The notes beneath the pieces were generated by a model. That model was not told the origin of the DNA and did no database searches. It saw only the letters and a program-made list of their open reading frames with translations. From positions 1 to 64,000 of the forward strand of contig NZ_JAMXMY010000012.1 of assembly GCF_024055795.1 (NCBI RefSeq): DNA of 64,000 bases. The letters are read 5' to 3'. Below are positions 30,386 through 39,231 of the stretch, one piece after another. This stretch comes from Actinoallomurus purpureus (GTDB taxonomy: Bacteria > Actinomycetota > Actinomycetes > Streptosporangiales > Streptosporangiaceae). The first letter of the stretch is position 1, and each line of letters begins with the position of its first letter. A program made the position numbers and the translations under genes.

Positions 30386-30474
30386 GACCGGCAGGCGGCG
30401 TCGCTTAGCCGCATCCCCCGGCGCCGACGGCCGGTTCGCAGGGAAATGGCGGCTGACTCCTGACGATCGTCCGG

Positions 30475-30897
30475 TCAGGCGCGTTGCTCGGTCAGGTAGC
30501 GGCGGATGGCGTCGTGGATGTAAGGCGGAATGGCCAACGTCGACAGCTGTTCCGGCGCGAGGAACCGGAGCTCGACGCCCTCGGCGAGCGGTAGCCCGGT
30601 CTCGTCGCCGTCCCAGGAGGCGGCGAAGAACGTGATCATCTGGCCGGAACCGTCGCTGTCACGGATCTCGAACAGCTCGGTCATCCCCTCGACCGCGAGA
30701 CCGGCTTCTTCGGCCAGTTCGCGGACGATGGCCTCCGCCGGGGGCTCGCCGGGGTCGCAACCGCCACCGAGCAGGCTCCAGTGGCCGGGCCAGGCGATAC
30801 CCGGCAGATCATCCCGCAGGTGAAGAAGGAGTTCACCGCTGTGATTGACGATGATCGCGACTGCCCCACGCGCGGTGGCCGGCTCTTGACGGGACAT
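30475..30897 (-). CDS. Nudix hydrolase
   Basis: About 140 residues with a complete Nudix box: GCDPGE, seven residues, then RELAEEAGL, matching G-x5-E-x7-REU-x-EE-x-GU. It should cleave a nucleoside-diphosphate-linked substrate with a divalent metal. ATG 30897 shares its A with the TGA stop of the asparagine-synthetase-like gene, so the two are translationally coupled (a GTG three bases earlier is also possible). Placement inside the cluster suggests housecleaning of a nucleotide side product from adenylating enzymes, or tailoring of a precursor. This is inference. Confidence 0.9.
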   Translation of the reverse strand: MSRQEPATARGAVAIIVNHSGELLLHLRDDLPGIAWPGHWSLLGGGCDPGEPPAEAIVRELAEEAGLAVEGMTELFEIRDSDGSGQMITFFAASWDGDETGLPLAEGVELRFLAPEQLSTLAIPPYIHDAIRRYLTEQRA

Positions 30898-32663
30898 CAC
30901 GCGGCGGCCCTTTCCTTCTGGCCGGAATACCAGGCGGCCGCCATGAGCGCCTGCGTCCTCGTGCGGTCGAACCGGCCGTCTGACTTCAAACCGCTTTCCA
31001 GCAACTGCCGCATGCCGATCGGGACATCGGTGAGCGCGGCGTGGATGTGGGCGTCGGTCCAGGACGCGAGCGGGCCGGTGAGCCAGGTCGGTACCGGGCT
31101 GGCGAAGCCGAGCTTGTCGCGGGTGTCCCAGACCTTTCGCGGAAGACCGAGAGCCATGGCGGCGTCTCTCAGGATCCGTTTGCTCGCCACCGGCTCACAG
31201 ATCTTGTAGTCGGACGGCAGACGGTACGCGAATTCGACGAGTGCTCGTGCGAGATAGGGAGACCGGCGTTCGATGGCGAACGCGGAGGCGAGCTTGTCAC
31301 TCGTCATGACCAGCGGCCGCCAGGCGGTGGACAGATCCACCAGCGTCAGGGCTCGCGCCAGGTCACCACCGGCCCGGCACAGGGCATCTGCGACCAGCTC
31401 GCGGATTCGTTCTTCCGGGTCAGGCCCGCGCAGGATCAGCTTGGTCACCGCTTCGACGGGGTCCGGCCGCTCTCCTGCCGCGTACAACAGTTTCGCGGCG
31501 AGGGGACGGTACGCATCCAGGCCGGCCGACAGGACGGCATCCGGGCCGAAGAGCGCGATCGCGTGACGAATGTAGCCCATCAAGAACTCGTCCGGGCCGA
31601 TGCCGCCGACCACCACGCGGATACCGCGGTCCGCGACCGCCTTGTAGGCCATGTACTCGGAGAACGTCGATGCGTTTCCCATCGGGTAGTCCAGCGCCGT
31701 CACGATGTGCGGCAGGGCGGCGACGAAGTCCGCGATGTCCGGTTCGATGACGACGAGTTCCGCGCCGATGTCCCGGGCGATCGTCGCCGCGATCTCGGAT
31801 TCGTCGAGGCGATCCTGGCCGGGATAACGGACCGTGACGCAGACCGGCGGCCGCATGAGGTAGGCCAGCATGGAGGAGTCAAGCCCGCCGGACAGGAGCA
31901 GGGCGAAGTCGCCGTCCGGGGCCCGTAGCGGAACCTGCTCGGCGAGCGTGACGGAGTATTCCGCGAGTGCGCTCCGGTAATCGCCGCGCCAGGGCTCCAG
32001 ATCCTCCAGTCGCCAGAACGTCCGTTGCTCGAGTGACCCTGTGTCGACATCGAAGGTCAGCAACGTGGCGGGAGCCAGCAATTGGATCCCCTGGAACGGG
32101 GTGTCGACGCCGACCGGAGTCTCGATCGCCACCATCTCTGGCCGGATCACCAACGGCGCGGGCCCGTAGCCGGTCAGAGTGGTGACCTCTGACGCGAAGG
32201 CCAGCCGCCCGCCGTCCAGCCGCCAGTAGAGCGGCTTCTCCCCTAGCCGGTCCCGGGCCAGGAACAGCTTTCCGATCTTCGTGTCGTAGATGGCGAGTGC
32301 GTACATCCCGTCCAGCCCGTCCAGGCAGGACGGACCGAACTTCGCCCAGGCCCGTAGCACCAGATGCGCGTCCGTCTCACCTGCGGCCAGCGGGATGTCC
32401 CAGGCTGCCGCCTGCCGCCGGTAGTTGTAGACCTGTCCGTTGAAGGTCAGCAGCAGTCCCGAATCGTCGTCGACATAGGGACCGAGTGCCGCCGTCGAGT
32501 CGACGATCAGAAGGGTGTTCATGCCCAGTGTCGCGCCGCCATCGGCCGCGACGACACACCTGCTGCCGTCAGGGCCACGGTGCGACTGCGCGAGTCCCAT
32601 CGCCGCGACCGTACTCTCATGCCGATCGGCGTATGCCCCGGCCAGTCCCACTATTCCGCACAT
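30897..32663 (-). CDS. Asparagine-synthetase-like glutamine amidotransferase
   Basis: A 588-residue AsnB-type enzyme. ATG 32663 has GGGAGG upstream and gives MCGIVGLAG, so Cys2 is the expected glutaminase nucleophile after Met removal. The N-terminal Ntn domain also has SHRGPDGS and FNGQVYNYR. The C-terminal synthetase domain has the PP-loop SGGLDSS (~residue 250) and GGIGPDEFLMGY. It can move glutamine ammonia onto an adenylated carboxylate. In the cluster it may amidate the product or act as a condensing enzyme. A housekeeping asparagine synthetase is less likely given the Nudix coupling and neighbours. Confidence 0.9.
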   Translation of the reverse strand: MCGIVGLAGAYADRHESTVAAMGLAQSHRGPDGSRCVVAADGGATLGMNTLLIVDSTAALGPYVDDDSGLLLTFNGQVYNYRRQAAAWDIPLAAGETDAHLVLRAWAKFGPSCLDGLDGMYALAIYDTKIGKLFLARDRLGEKPLYWRLDGGRLAFASEVTTLTGYGPAPLVIRPEMVAIETPVGVDTPFQGIQLLAPATLLTFDVDTGSLEQRTFWRLEDLEPWRGDYRSALAEYSVTLAEQVPLRAPDGDFALLLSGGLDSSMLAYLMRPPVCVTVRYPGQDRLDESEIAATIARDIGAELVVIEPDIADFVAALPHIVTALDYPMGNASTFSEYMAYKAVADRGIRVVVGGIGPDEFLMGYIRHAIALFGPDAVLSAGLDAYRPLAAKLLYAAGERPDPVEAVTKLILRGPDPEERIRELVADALCRAGGDLARALTLVDLSTAWRPLVMTSDKLASAFAIERRSPYLARALVEFAYRLPSDYKICEPVASKRILRDAAMALGLPRKVWDTRDKLGFASPVPTWLTGPLASWTDAHIHAALTDVPIGMRQLLESGLKSDGRFDRTRTQALMAAAWYSGQKERAAA

Positions 32664-32777
32664 CTGGTTACCTCCCAGGAAGATCGAGGATCCGACCGGC
32701 ACGTGGTCGCGCCGGCGCAGGTCGAGGGAATCGAGGTCACGAGCGTCAGGGCCGCTGCCAGGCGGCCGAGCGAGTGG

Positions 32778-33971
32778 TCACCGAGCAGGCGCCAGAGCGC
32801 GATGGGATCCGATCGCGACGGCGGCCGCGAGAAGAACGGGCAACGCGAGAGCGAGGGACAGACTGCTGACCGAGGCGAGAGCCCCGATCGCGGCCGGCCC
32901 GATGAGCATGCCCAGATAGCCGGTGCCGGCGACGGCCGCCACGGCACGAGGCCCGCCGCTCCCGGCGGCGGTGATGAGAGACGGGACCACCGTGGACAGG
33001 CCCAGGCCGAGGGCGGTCCAGCCCAGCAGGGCGGCGGGGGCGGTACCGATGGCCAGCCCCGTACCGAGGCCCACCGCGGCGATCAGGCCGCCGACGCGGA
33101 CCAGCTTGGCGGGCCCGTAGCGCGCCGTGAGGCGATCCCCTATCAGACGTCCCGCCGCCATCGCCGCGCTGTAGACCGCGTAGGCGACGGCCGAGACGGC
33201 GGCGGATGCGCGCAAGGTGTCCAGATGGACGGCCGACCAGTCTGCGGCGGCGCCCTCTCCCAGCAGGCAGGCCGCCGCCAGCGCGCTCAGCAGCCAGATC
33301 GCGGGTCCCCGCGTGCGCACCGGACGGCCGGAGCCCGCCTCGTGGTCCTTGATGGCGCCGTCTCCGTCGAGCCGGGCGACGATGCGGATCGCCGGAGTGG
33401 ACGCGAGGGCCGCGAGCGCGAGCGTCATTCCGACTCCGACGAACAGCGCCTCATGTGGCAGACCGGCGGTCACCACTGCGAGAGCGGCACCGAACAGCGC
33501 GCCGAGGCTGTAGGAGGCGTGCAGCCCGGACATGATCGGCCGCCCGTACGCCTCCTGGCAGCGGACCGCCGTGGCGTTGGTCCCGATGTCCAGCAGACCA
33601 TGGGCCAGCCCGAAGAACACCGCCGCCACGATGAGAGTCGGCAGCGTACGACACAGGCCGAGTGCGGACAGCGCCAGGCCGAGAGCTGCCGTCGGCATCA
33701 CCAGCAGCTTGGCCGAACCATAACGATGAGCCACGCGGCCGCCGAGCTGTAGACCGGCGAGCAGTCCGGCCGCCGCGCCGAGCAGCACTGCGGCAAGGCG
33801 CCCCGAGCTGAGATGTGCCGCCGCCTGCACGGCAGGCATCCGGGCGCCCCATACCGCCATCGCCGCACCGAGCCCGCTGATGTATGCGATCAGCAGACGA
33901 CGAGCCGCCACCGGCGGTGCTGGAGAGAGGAGAGGAACCTCGGGTGTGAAAGTGGAGGTGGGGGCTGTCAC
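32778..33971 (-). CDS. MFS transporter (YbjJ/fucose-permease type)
   Basis: A 397-residue MFS protein with about 12 membrane helices. It has RLLIAYISGLGAAMAVWGARMP in the first helix, LGGRVAHRYGSAKLL in the 2-3 loop, and the second-half repeat RLIGDRLTARYGPAKLV. It is the first gene of the minus-strand cluster, separated from the AsnB-like gene by ~114 non-coding bases. The gene fragment at 5073 belongs to the same general carrier type. Likely a membrane exporter; the substrate is unknown. Confidence 0.85.
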   Translation of the reverse strand: MTAPTSTFTPEVPLLSPAPPVAARRLLIAYISGLGAAMAVWGARMPAVQAAAHLSSGRLAAVLLGAAAGLLAGLQLGGRVAHRYGSAKLLVMPTAALGLALSALGLCRTLPTLIVAAVFFGLAHGLLDIGTNATAVRCQEAYGRPIMSGLHASYSLGALFGAALAVVTAGLPHEALFVGVGMTLALAALASTPAIRIVARLDGDGAIKDHEAGSGRPVRTRGPAIWLLSALAAACLLGEGAAADWSAVHLDTLRASAAVSAVAYAVYSAAMAAGRLIGDRLTARYGPAKLVRVGGLIAAVGLGTGLAIGTAPAALLGWTALGLGLSTVVPSLITAAGSGGPRAVAAVAGTGYLGMLIGPAAIGALASVSSLSLALALPVLLAAAVAIGSHRALAPAR

Positions 33972-34027
33972 GTCTCACAACCTCTGTACGAAGCCGCGGC
34001 TCACCACGGTTTTGGCGGGGGCACCTC

Positions 34028-34354
34028 GTGGGCGAGGTGATCGGTCCTGAACCCCGGCCGGCCTGTTCCTCCTCCGTCACCGCTACCGGGCGAAGATCGT
34101 TTGGGTCGCTGTACGCGGCCCGGCGGCGCGGGGGTTCAACGGTTCTCGATCTTTCTCGCGGATTTTTTTCCGTGGGGCTCACGACGGTCGGTGCCGCAGT
34201 CCCCGGCGCCTTCGCGGAGTGCCTGCTGGACTGGTGGGAGTCCAACGACGGATCACCCGTCGAGATCACCGACACCGTGCGGGAGTTGACCGGCCGTCCC
34301 GCCCGCACGTTCGCGACATGGGCCGAGGATCACGCCGCCGACTTCGTGTCCTGA
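34028..34354 (+). pseudogene. NmrA/NAD(P)H-binding oxidoreductase, C-terminal remnant
   Basis: The last ~50 codons (about 34195-34354) read PGAFAECLLDWWES, then VRELTGRPARTFATWAEDHAADF. This resembles the C-terminal end of NmrA-like NAD(P)-binding reductases. The preceding ~55 codons do not resemble the family and no Rossmann motif is present. A truncated gene at the outer edge of the biosynthetic cluster. The rest of 33972-34412 holds only this remnant and a terminator. Confidence 0.5.
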
Positions 34355-34376
34355 GCGGACATCATCACCGAGCCCG

Positions 34377-34402
34377 CGCGGGCCGCCGCACGGCGGCCCG
34401 CG
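34377..34402. terminator. Terminator after lpd
   Basis: A 12-bp inverted repeat CGCGGGCCGCCG/CGGCGGCCCGCG with a 2-nt centre lies just past the lpd stop on the minus strand and after the oxidoreductase remnant on the plus strand. Confidence 0.7.
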
Positions 34403-34412
34403 TCACGCGAAC

Positions 34413-35834
34413 TCAGAAGTTGATCATGTGGCCGGCCAGGCCGTGAATCGCCTCCTTGACCGCCTCGCCCAGAGTCGGGTGGGCGTGGACGTTCCGGGCG
34501 ACCTCGTGAACGGTGAGGTCCCACTGCTGGGCGAGCGTCAGCTCCGGCAGCAGCTCGGTCACGTCGGGCCCGATCAGGTGCGCGCCGAGCAACTCGCCGT
34601 ACTTCGCGTCGCTGAGGATCTTCACGAAACCGGTCGGGTCGCCCAGGCCGTGGGACTTGCCGTTCGCGGTGAAGGGGAACTTGGCGACCTTGACGTCGAA
34701 GCCCTTCTCCCGCGCCTGCGCCTCGGTCCAGCCGAAACTGGCGATCTGCGGCTGGCAGTAGGTCGCGCGCGGGATCATCACGTAGTCGAGCTCCATCGTC
34801 TCGGCGTCCGCGATGGTCTCGGCGGCGACGATGCCCATCGACTCCGCCGCGTGCGCGAGCATCAGCTTGGCGGTCACGTCCCCGATCGCGAAGATGTGCG
34901 GCACGCTGGTGCGGCCCCGGCCGTCGATGTCGATGGCGCCGCGTTCGGTCAGCCGCACGCCGGTCTTCTCCAGGCCGTAGCCGTCGACGTTCGGGGCGAA
35001 GCCGATGGCCTGCAGCACCTTGTCGGCCTCGAGGACCTGCTGCTGCCCGTCCTTGGAGACGGTGACGCGGACCTTGTCTCCCGACTCGTCGATGCCCTCG
35101 ACGCGGGTGGAGGTCAGCACGTCGATGCCGAGCTTGCGGTAGCGCCGGCCCAGTTCCTTGGAGACCTCCTCGTCCTCCAGCGGCACGAGCCGGTCGAGGA
35201 ACTCCACGATCGTGACCTTGACGCCGTAGTTGCTCAGGACGTACGCGAACTCTACGCCGATGGCGCCCGCGCCGGCGATGACGATGCTGCCCGGCAGCTC
35301 CTCGGTGAGGATCTGCTCCTCGAACGTTACGACCCGCTCGCTCAGCGACGTGCCCGGCAGCAGCCGCGCGCTCGCGCCGGTCGCGAGGATGCAGTGGTCG
35401 AACGTGACGGTCTGTGTTTCACCCCCTTGGCTACGCCCCGCCGCCCCCAAACCGTTGACCTGGATGGTGTTCGGGTCGGTGAAGGTGCCCCGGCCGTTGA
35501 ACTCGGTGATGCCGTTCTTCTTCATCAGGTAGTGGACGCCCTTGACGCGGCCGTCCGCGACCGTACGGCTGCGGCGGAACGCCTCGCCGTAGTCGAAGCG
35601 CACCTCGCCGTCGACCTGGATGCCGAACGTCTTCGCCTCACGGGTGAAGATGTGCGCCAGCTCGGCGTTGCGCAGCAGGGCCTTGGACGGGATGCAGCCG
35701 ACGTTCAGGCAGACGCCACCCCAGTATTTCTCCTCGATGACCGCGGTCTTGAGGCCCAGCTGGGCGGAGCGGATCGCGGCGACGTACCCACCCGGGCCCG
35801 CGCCGAGAACGACGACGTCGAAATGAGTGCTCAT
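34413..35834 (-). CDS. lpdA: Dihydrolipoyl dehydrogenase (E3)
   Basis: A 473-residue FAD/NAD disulfide oxidoreductase. It has the FAD dinucleotide fold [13 protein letters not shown] (residues 8-20), the redox pair [13 protein letters not shown] (~residues 39-51), the NAD fold [13 protein letters not shown], the FAD-binding [15 protein letters not shown], and the C-terminal His-Glu dyad in HAHPTLGE. It reoxidises dihydrolipoamide of 2-oxoacid dehydrogenase complexes in the cytosol. Length is standard. Transcribed away from the TetR gene; no E1/E2 genes are nearby, so it is a stand-alone locus. Confidence 0.95.
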   Translation of the reverse strand: MSTHFDVVVLGAGPGGYVAAIRSAQLGLKTAVIEEKYWGGVCLNVGCIPSKALLRNAELAHIFTREAKTFGIQVDGEVRFDYGEAFRRSRTVADGRVKGVHYLMKKNGITEFNGRGTFTDPNTIQVNGLGAAGRSQGGETQTVTFDHCILATGASARLLPGTSLSERVVTFEEQILTEELPGSIVIAGAGAIGVEFAYVLSNYGVKVTIVEFLDRLVPLEDEEVSKELGRRYRKLGIDVLTSTRVEGIDESGDKVRVTVSKDGQQQVLEADKVLQAIGFAPNVDGYGLEKTGVRLTERGAIDIDGRGRTSVPHIFAIGDVTAKLMLAHAAESMGIVAAETIADAETMELDYVMIPRATYCQPQIASFGWTEAQAREKGFDVKVAKFPFTANGKSHGLGDPTGFVKILSDAKYGELLGAHLIGPDVTELLPELTLAQQWDLTVHEVARNVHAHPTLGEAVKEAIHGLAGHMINF

Positions 35835-36022
35835 GAGCAGTAACGATATTGCCCATGAGCGGGTCCGGCCGACACCGTCCCCGGCCCGGCCGGACCCGCG
35901 CCGCGCCGGGTCGGCGCTCGCCGTCCAACGCGGCCATCTGGGCGGGGACGTGACGGTCGCCCGCTGCCGCCCCTGGGATCGTGGCGACGCTCTCCGCCTC
36001 GCCGGCCGGGCGGCAACTTCGC

Positions 36023-36038
36023 TACATTGATCGATGTA
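36023..36038. promoter_or_regulatory. Palindromic operator before TetR gene
   Basis: TACATTGATCGATGTA is an inverted repeat (arms TACAT/ATGTA around TGATCG) that ends 11 bases before the GTG start. Its position over the expected promoter suggests autoregulation by the TetR protein. Confidence 0.6.
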
Positions 36039-36049
36039 CCATCGTTTTC

Positions 36050-36727
36050 GTGACGGAGACCGGTACTCGCGAGCGCATCCTCCACGCGGCCGCCCGGCTG
36101 CTCAGTGAATCCGACGGCGCGCCGCTGTCCACCCGCGCCGTGTGCGCGGCGGCCGGGATCGGCGCGCCGACCCTCTACCACCACTTCGGCGACAAGGACG
36201 GGCTGCTCGATGCGGTCGTCGCCTACGGCTTCGAGCGCCATATCGCCGACGAACGCGCCCAGCAGACGACCGGCGACCCCGTCCAGGACCTGCGCCGGGG
36301 CTGGGACGGCCACGTCGCCTACGGTCGGGAGTACCCGGCGTTCTACACGCTGATGTACGGCACGGGCCGACGCGGGGGCGCCGCCGAGGAGGCGCGCCGC
36401 ATCCTCGTCGAGGTGCTGGAGAAGGTCGCGCGGGCGGGCCGGCTGCGCGTGCCGGTCGAGACGGCGGCGGGAATGATCGGCGCCGCCTGCGTCGGTGTGA
36501 CCCTCGGCCTGATCTCCGGCGACCGGGGCGACCCCGAGCTGTCACCGCGCACCCGCGAGGCCGTGCTCGCCGCCGTCACCACCGACCAGGCCGCCGACGG
36601 CCCGTCGTCACCGTCCGCCCTGGCGGTCGCGCTCGCCACCGCGCTCGCGGACCGGGCGCCGACGGCGCTGAGCGAGGCGGAGAACACACTGCTGCGCGAG
36701 TGGCTCACCCGCCTGGCCGGGGCCTGA
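36050..36727 (+). CDS. TetR family transcriptional regulator
   Basis: A 225-residue TetR regulator. The N-terminal helix-turn-helix reads [15 protein letters not shown], then [31 protein letters not shown]. The ligand-binding part is helical, with [12 protein letters not shown] and a typical TetR_C tail. GTG 36050 was chosen because it places [11 protein letters not shown] at the N-terminus. A palindrome lies directly upstream, so it probably represses itself. No obvious target operon adjoins it; lpdA is divergent about 200 bases away. Confidence 0.9.
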   Translation: MTETGTRERILHAAARLLSESDGAPLSTRAVCAAAGIGAPTLYHHFGDKDGLLDAVVAYGFERHIADERAQQTTGDPVQDLRRGWDGHVAYGREYPAFYTLMYGTGRRGGAAEEARRILVEVLEKVARAGRLRVPVETAAGMIGAACVGVTLGLISGDRGDPELSPRTREAVLAAVTTDQAADGPSSPSALAVALATALADRAPTALSEAENTLLREWLTRLAGA

Positions 36728-36783
36728 TAGGTCTCGCCAGGCGATCCGATAGAGCGTCCTCGGGCCGCCCTGTGGCGGTGCCG

Positions 36784-37458
36784 TCAGGCCGCCCGGTAGA
36801 CGACGAACGACACCGCGATGTACTGCGCGACGTAGGCCGCGATCGTGAACGCGTGGAACACCTCGTGGAAGCCGAACCAACGCGGTGACGGGTCCGGGCG
36901 CCGCAGCCCGTACACCAGGCCGCCCATGCTGTAGAGCAGACCGCCCACGCACACGAGGATGAGCGCCGCCGGACCGGCGCCGTCCAGCAGCTGCGGCATG
37001 AAGGCCGCCGCCACCCAGCCGAGCCCGACGTACAGCGCGGTGTACAGCCAGCGCGGCGCGCGCACCCACACGATGCGGAACAGCACCCCGGCGCCGGCGC
37101 CCGACCAGATCACCGACAGCACCACGGTGCGCGCCGTGCCGTGCAACGCCAGCAGGGCGAAGGGCGTGTAGGTGCCGGCGATGATCAGGTAGATGTTGGC
37201 GTGGTCGAACCGGCGCAGCACCGCCTCTCCCCGCGCCGACCAGTGTCCTCGGTGGTAGAGCGCCGACACACCGAACAGCAGCGCCGACGTCACGGCGTAC
37301 ACCGCGGCGGCCAGCCGCGCCGACAGGGTCGGGCCCAGGGCGACCAGCACGATTCCGGCGATCAGCACGGCCGGGAAGGTGCCCGCGTGCAACCAGCCGC
37401 GCAGCCGTGGCTTCACCGCCTGTGCGAGCTCCCCCACGCGTGCCGCCGGTCCCCCCAT
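36784..37458 (-). CDS. trhA: Hemolysin III/TrhA family membrane protein
   Basis: A 224-residue, seven-helix membrane protein of the HlyIII/PAQR superfamily. It contains SALYHRGHWS after helix 2, RFDHANIYLIIAGTYTPF in the middle, and WFGFHEVFHAFTIAAY near the end. These carry the conserved Ser, Asp and His residues that form the metal site in the superfamily. ATG 37458 has GGAGG 7 bases upstream. Bacterial members are linked to membrane-fluidity homeostasis rather than to proven hemolysis. It ends shortly before the convergent TetR gene. Confidence 0.92.
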   Translation of the reverse strand: MGGPAARVGELAQAVKPRLRGWLHAGTFPAVLIAGIVLVALGPTLSARLAAAVYAVTSALLFGVSALYHRGHWSARGEAVLRRFDHANIYLIIAGTYTPFALLALHGTARTVVLSVIWSGAGAGVLFRIVWVRAPRWLYTALYVGLGWVAAAFMPQLLDGAGPAALILVCVGGLLYSMGGLVYGLRRPDPSPRWFGFHEVFHAFTIAAYVAQYIAVSFVVYRAA

Positions 37459-37498
37459 GGGCCCCTCCTTCGTCCGTGCCGATGATCCGTGCTCGGAC

Positions 37499-38239
37499 TC
37501 AGTATTCCGAACGACGCGCCAGCCGTCTTCCTCCACCCAGGCGTGAGGTGAAGTCGGTCTCGGCCTCCTGGACGTCCTCGACGGTCACGGCCACCTCCTC
37601 CAGGGTAGGCCGGTCCCGGAGCCGGTCGGCCGCCCGGCGCAGCGCCCGCTCGCCGACGAGCCGGCTCAGCTCCAGGCCGAAGCAGTCCAGCTTGTCGGCG
37701 TCGGTGAGGTCGTCACGGGCCCGCAGGTCGGCGGCGAGCTCGCCGAGCCGCTGCGCCTCGGCCAGCTCGTACCGCCGTAGCGCGTGGCTGCACAGCTCCG
37801 CCAGGGCGGCGTGGTCGCGGGCGAAGGACAGGCCGTTCAGGTCGTTGCCGGCCAGCCGGCTGAGCGCGCGCTTGCGGTCCATCGCCGCGTCGACGATCTT
37901 CAGGAGTCCCGACAGCAGCAGGATGGGCCCGATACTGATGCCCTTGTCCTGAGCGATCATGAAGGACGAGCGGAAGACCGCGGCCGAGCCGATCGCGGCG
38001 GCCATCACCTGCGCGACGTCGGCGCCGACGGGCGGAGCACCGTCCGGCAGCGCGAAGCGCCAGCCCATCGACTCGGCCAGGATGAGGGCCAGCGTCGAGG
38101 CGGACGCGTTGACGATGACGTACAGCATCCCGGACGGGGAGAACACCGCCGCCGCGGGTTTGTCCTGGTAGCGCCCCACGAGCTCCGCGATGCCGATGAC
38201 GGCGCCGAGCAGGGCGGCGAAGAGCATCCTGGTGACCAC
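37499..38239 (-). CDS. Putative membrane protein of unknown function
   Basis: About 246 residues. I do not recognise the family. Four hydrophobic segments occupy the first ~130 residues: LFAALLGAVIGIAELV, VFSPSGMLYVIVNASASTLALI, VAQVMAAAIGSAAVF, and GPILLLSGLLKIV. The second half is charged and helical (LAELCSHALRRYELAEAQRL, then DKLDCFGLELSRLVGERAL) and probably cytosolic. GTG 38239 follows GAGGGGGG, and its G overlaps the TAG stop of the small upstream frame, suggesting coupling. It ends 40 bases upstream of trhA, so the two may share an operon. Confidence 0.6.
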   Translation of the reverse strand: MVTRMLFAALLGAVIGIAELVGRYQDKPAAAVFSPSGMLYVIVNASASTLALILAESMGWRFALPDGAPPVGADVAQVMAAAIGSAAVFRSSFMIAQDKGISIGPILLLSGLLKIVDAAMDRKRALSRLAGNDLNGLSFARDHAALAELCSHALRRYELAEAQRLGELAADLRARDDLTDADKLDCFGLELSRLVGERALRRAADRLRDRPTLEEVAVTVEDVQEAETDFTSRLGGGRRLARRSEY

Positions 38240-38442
38240 TAGGCCCCCCTCACGCGTACCGGTTCCAGGCCGGCGGTCATCAGCCGCCCCGCCCGCGCGG
38301 CCTCCAGGAAGACCAGGAGCCACTCCCCCGGCCCGGTCGCCGTGCCGTACCAGCGGCGCGGTGGCGCGTCCCTCGCCTGGAGGAACATCAGCAGCCAATC
38401 CCCTGTGCCCGAGGCTGTGCCCCGGCGCATTCGTGTCGACAT
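38239..38442 (-). CDS. Small protein with duplicated WLLxFL motif
   Basis: A 67-codon frame from ATG 38442 contains GDWLLMFLQARDAP and, 16 residues later, GEWLLVFLEAARAG. These are two versions of one motif. It ends in a TAG that overlaps the GTG of the next membrane protein gene. The motif resembles the N-terminus of small actinobacterial proteins that begin (D/E)WLLxFL (from memory, not checked). It could be a decayed paralogue pile-up rather than a gene. Its first motif lies within the 53-bp repeat. Confidence 0.35.
   Translation of the reverse strand: MSTRMRRGTASGTGDWLLMFLQARDAPPRRWYGTATGPGEWLLVFLEAARAGRLMTAGLEPVRVRGA
38299..38404. repeat. 53-bp dispersed repeat copy 2 plus diverged tandem copy
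   Basis: Positions 38352-38404 match 4930-4982 exactly. Directly beside it, 38299-38335 is a diverged version of the same element, recognisable both in bases (AGGAAgAcCAGgAGCCA against AGGAACATCAGCAGCCA) and in the encoded WLLxFL motif. Confidence 0.75.
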
Positions 38443-38692
38443 GGCGAGTACTCTCGCGAGCCCGCCACGGGAAGGCGACGACCAGCCGACCACGGGTTCC
38501 GAACCCGCTGCCCACGGCGTCCGCGGGGCAGAGTTGTGGCGAGTCCGTGGCATCTCGGCGAATTCTTCGCACACCAGGAGTACAGGCCGCCGCCTTTACA
38601 AAGTAAGTCGGCGGGGTGAGGCCACACGAAGCCCGCCGCGATCGGTCGCGGCGGGCGGGACGACGACGGGGATGGACGCACCCCGGGACGGG

Positions 38693-39133
38693 TCACAACC
38701 GGGGCGGGCGGCCCTCGTAGGGGGTGCTCAGCACGACGGTGGTCCGGGTGGAGACGTTCGCCGCGGCCCTGATCTGCTGCAGCAGCTCCTCCAGCGCGAA
38801 CGGCGAGGCCACCCGCACCTTCAAGATGTAGCTCTCCTCACCCGCCACCGAGTGACACGCCTCGATCTCCTGCAGGTGGGCGAGCTTCTCCGGCGCGTCG
38901 TCCGGGGCGGCCGGGTCGATCGGCTTGATCGAGATGAAGGCCGTGAGCGGCAGGCCGATCGACTCGTGATCCAGCACCGCCGAGTAGCTCTTGATCACGC
39001 CACGCTTCTGCAACCGCCGTACCCGCTGGTGCACGGCGGACACGGACAGGCCCGTCTCCCGGGCCAGGTCCGTGAAGCTCATACGGCCGTCCTCGGCGAG
39101 CAGGCTTACGATCTGCCGGTCGATGTCCTCCAC
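38693..39133 (-). CDS. Lrp/AsnC family regulator
   Basis: A 146-residue leucine-responsive-type regulator. The N-terminal HTH reads IDRQIVSLLAEDGRMSFTDLARETGLSVSAVHQRV in two consecutive stretches. The C-terminal RAM/AsnC ligand domain reads AFISIKPID, CHSVAGEESYILKVRV, and VSTRTTVVLSTPYEGRP. It likely senses an amino acid and controls amino-acid or branched-chain metabolism. The neighbouring acyl-CoA dehydrogenase on the same strand is a plausible target. The ATG start fits the family's N-terminus. Confidence 0.92.
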   Translation of the reverse strand: MEDIDRQIVSLLAEDGRMSFTDLARETGLSVSAVHQRVRRLQKRGVIKSYSAVLDHESIGLPLTAFISIKPIDPAAPDDAPEKLAHLQEIEACHSVAGEESYILKVRVASPFALEELLQQIRAAANVSTRTTVVLSTPYEGRPPRL

Positions 39134-39231
39134 GCCTCAGAACCTATCGCGATGGACGGTTTCGCGGGGGAACGCCCTGTGGACACTCGCGGACGGCGCC
39201 CGTTCACACTGCCAGTCACCCGCGGGACACG

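Noticed and set aside
34428-35843. A 471-codon plus-strand frame opposite lpd
   Set aside because: Low-complexity antisense translation; lpd motifs are complete on the minus strand.
38585-38599. 15-bp match GGCCGCCGCCTTTAC shared with 59153-59167
   Set aside because: Short and GC-repetitive; expected by chance in this base composition and without shared flanks.
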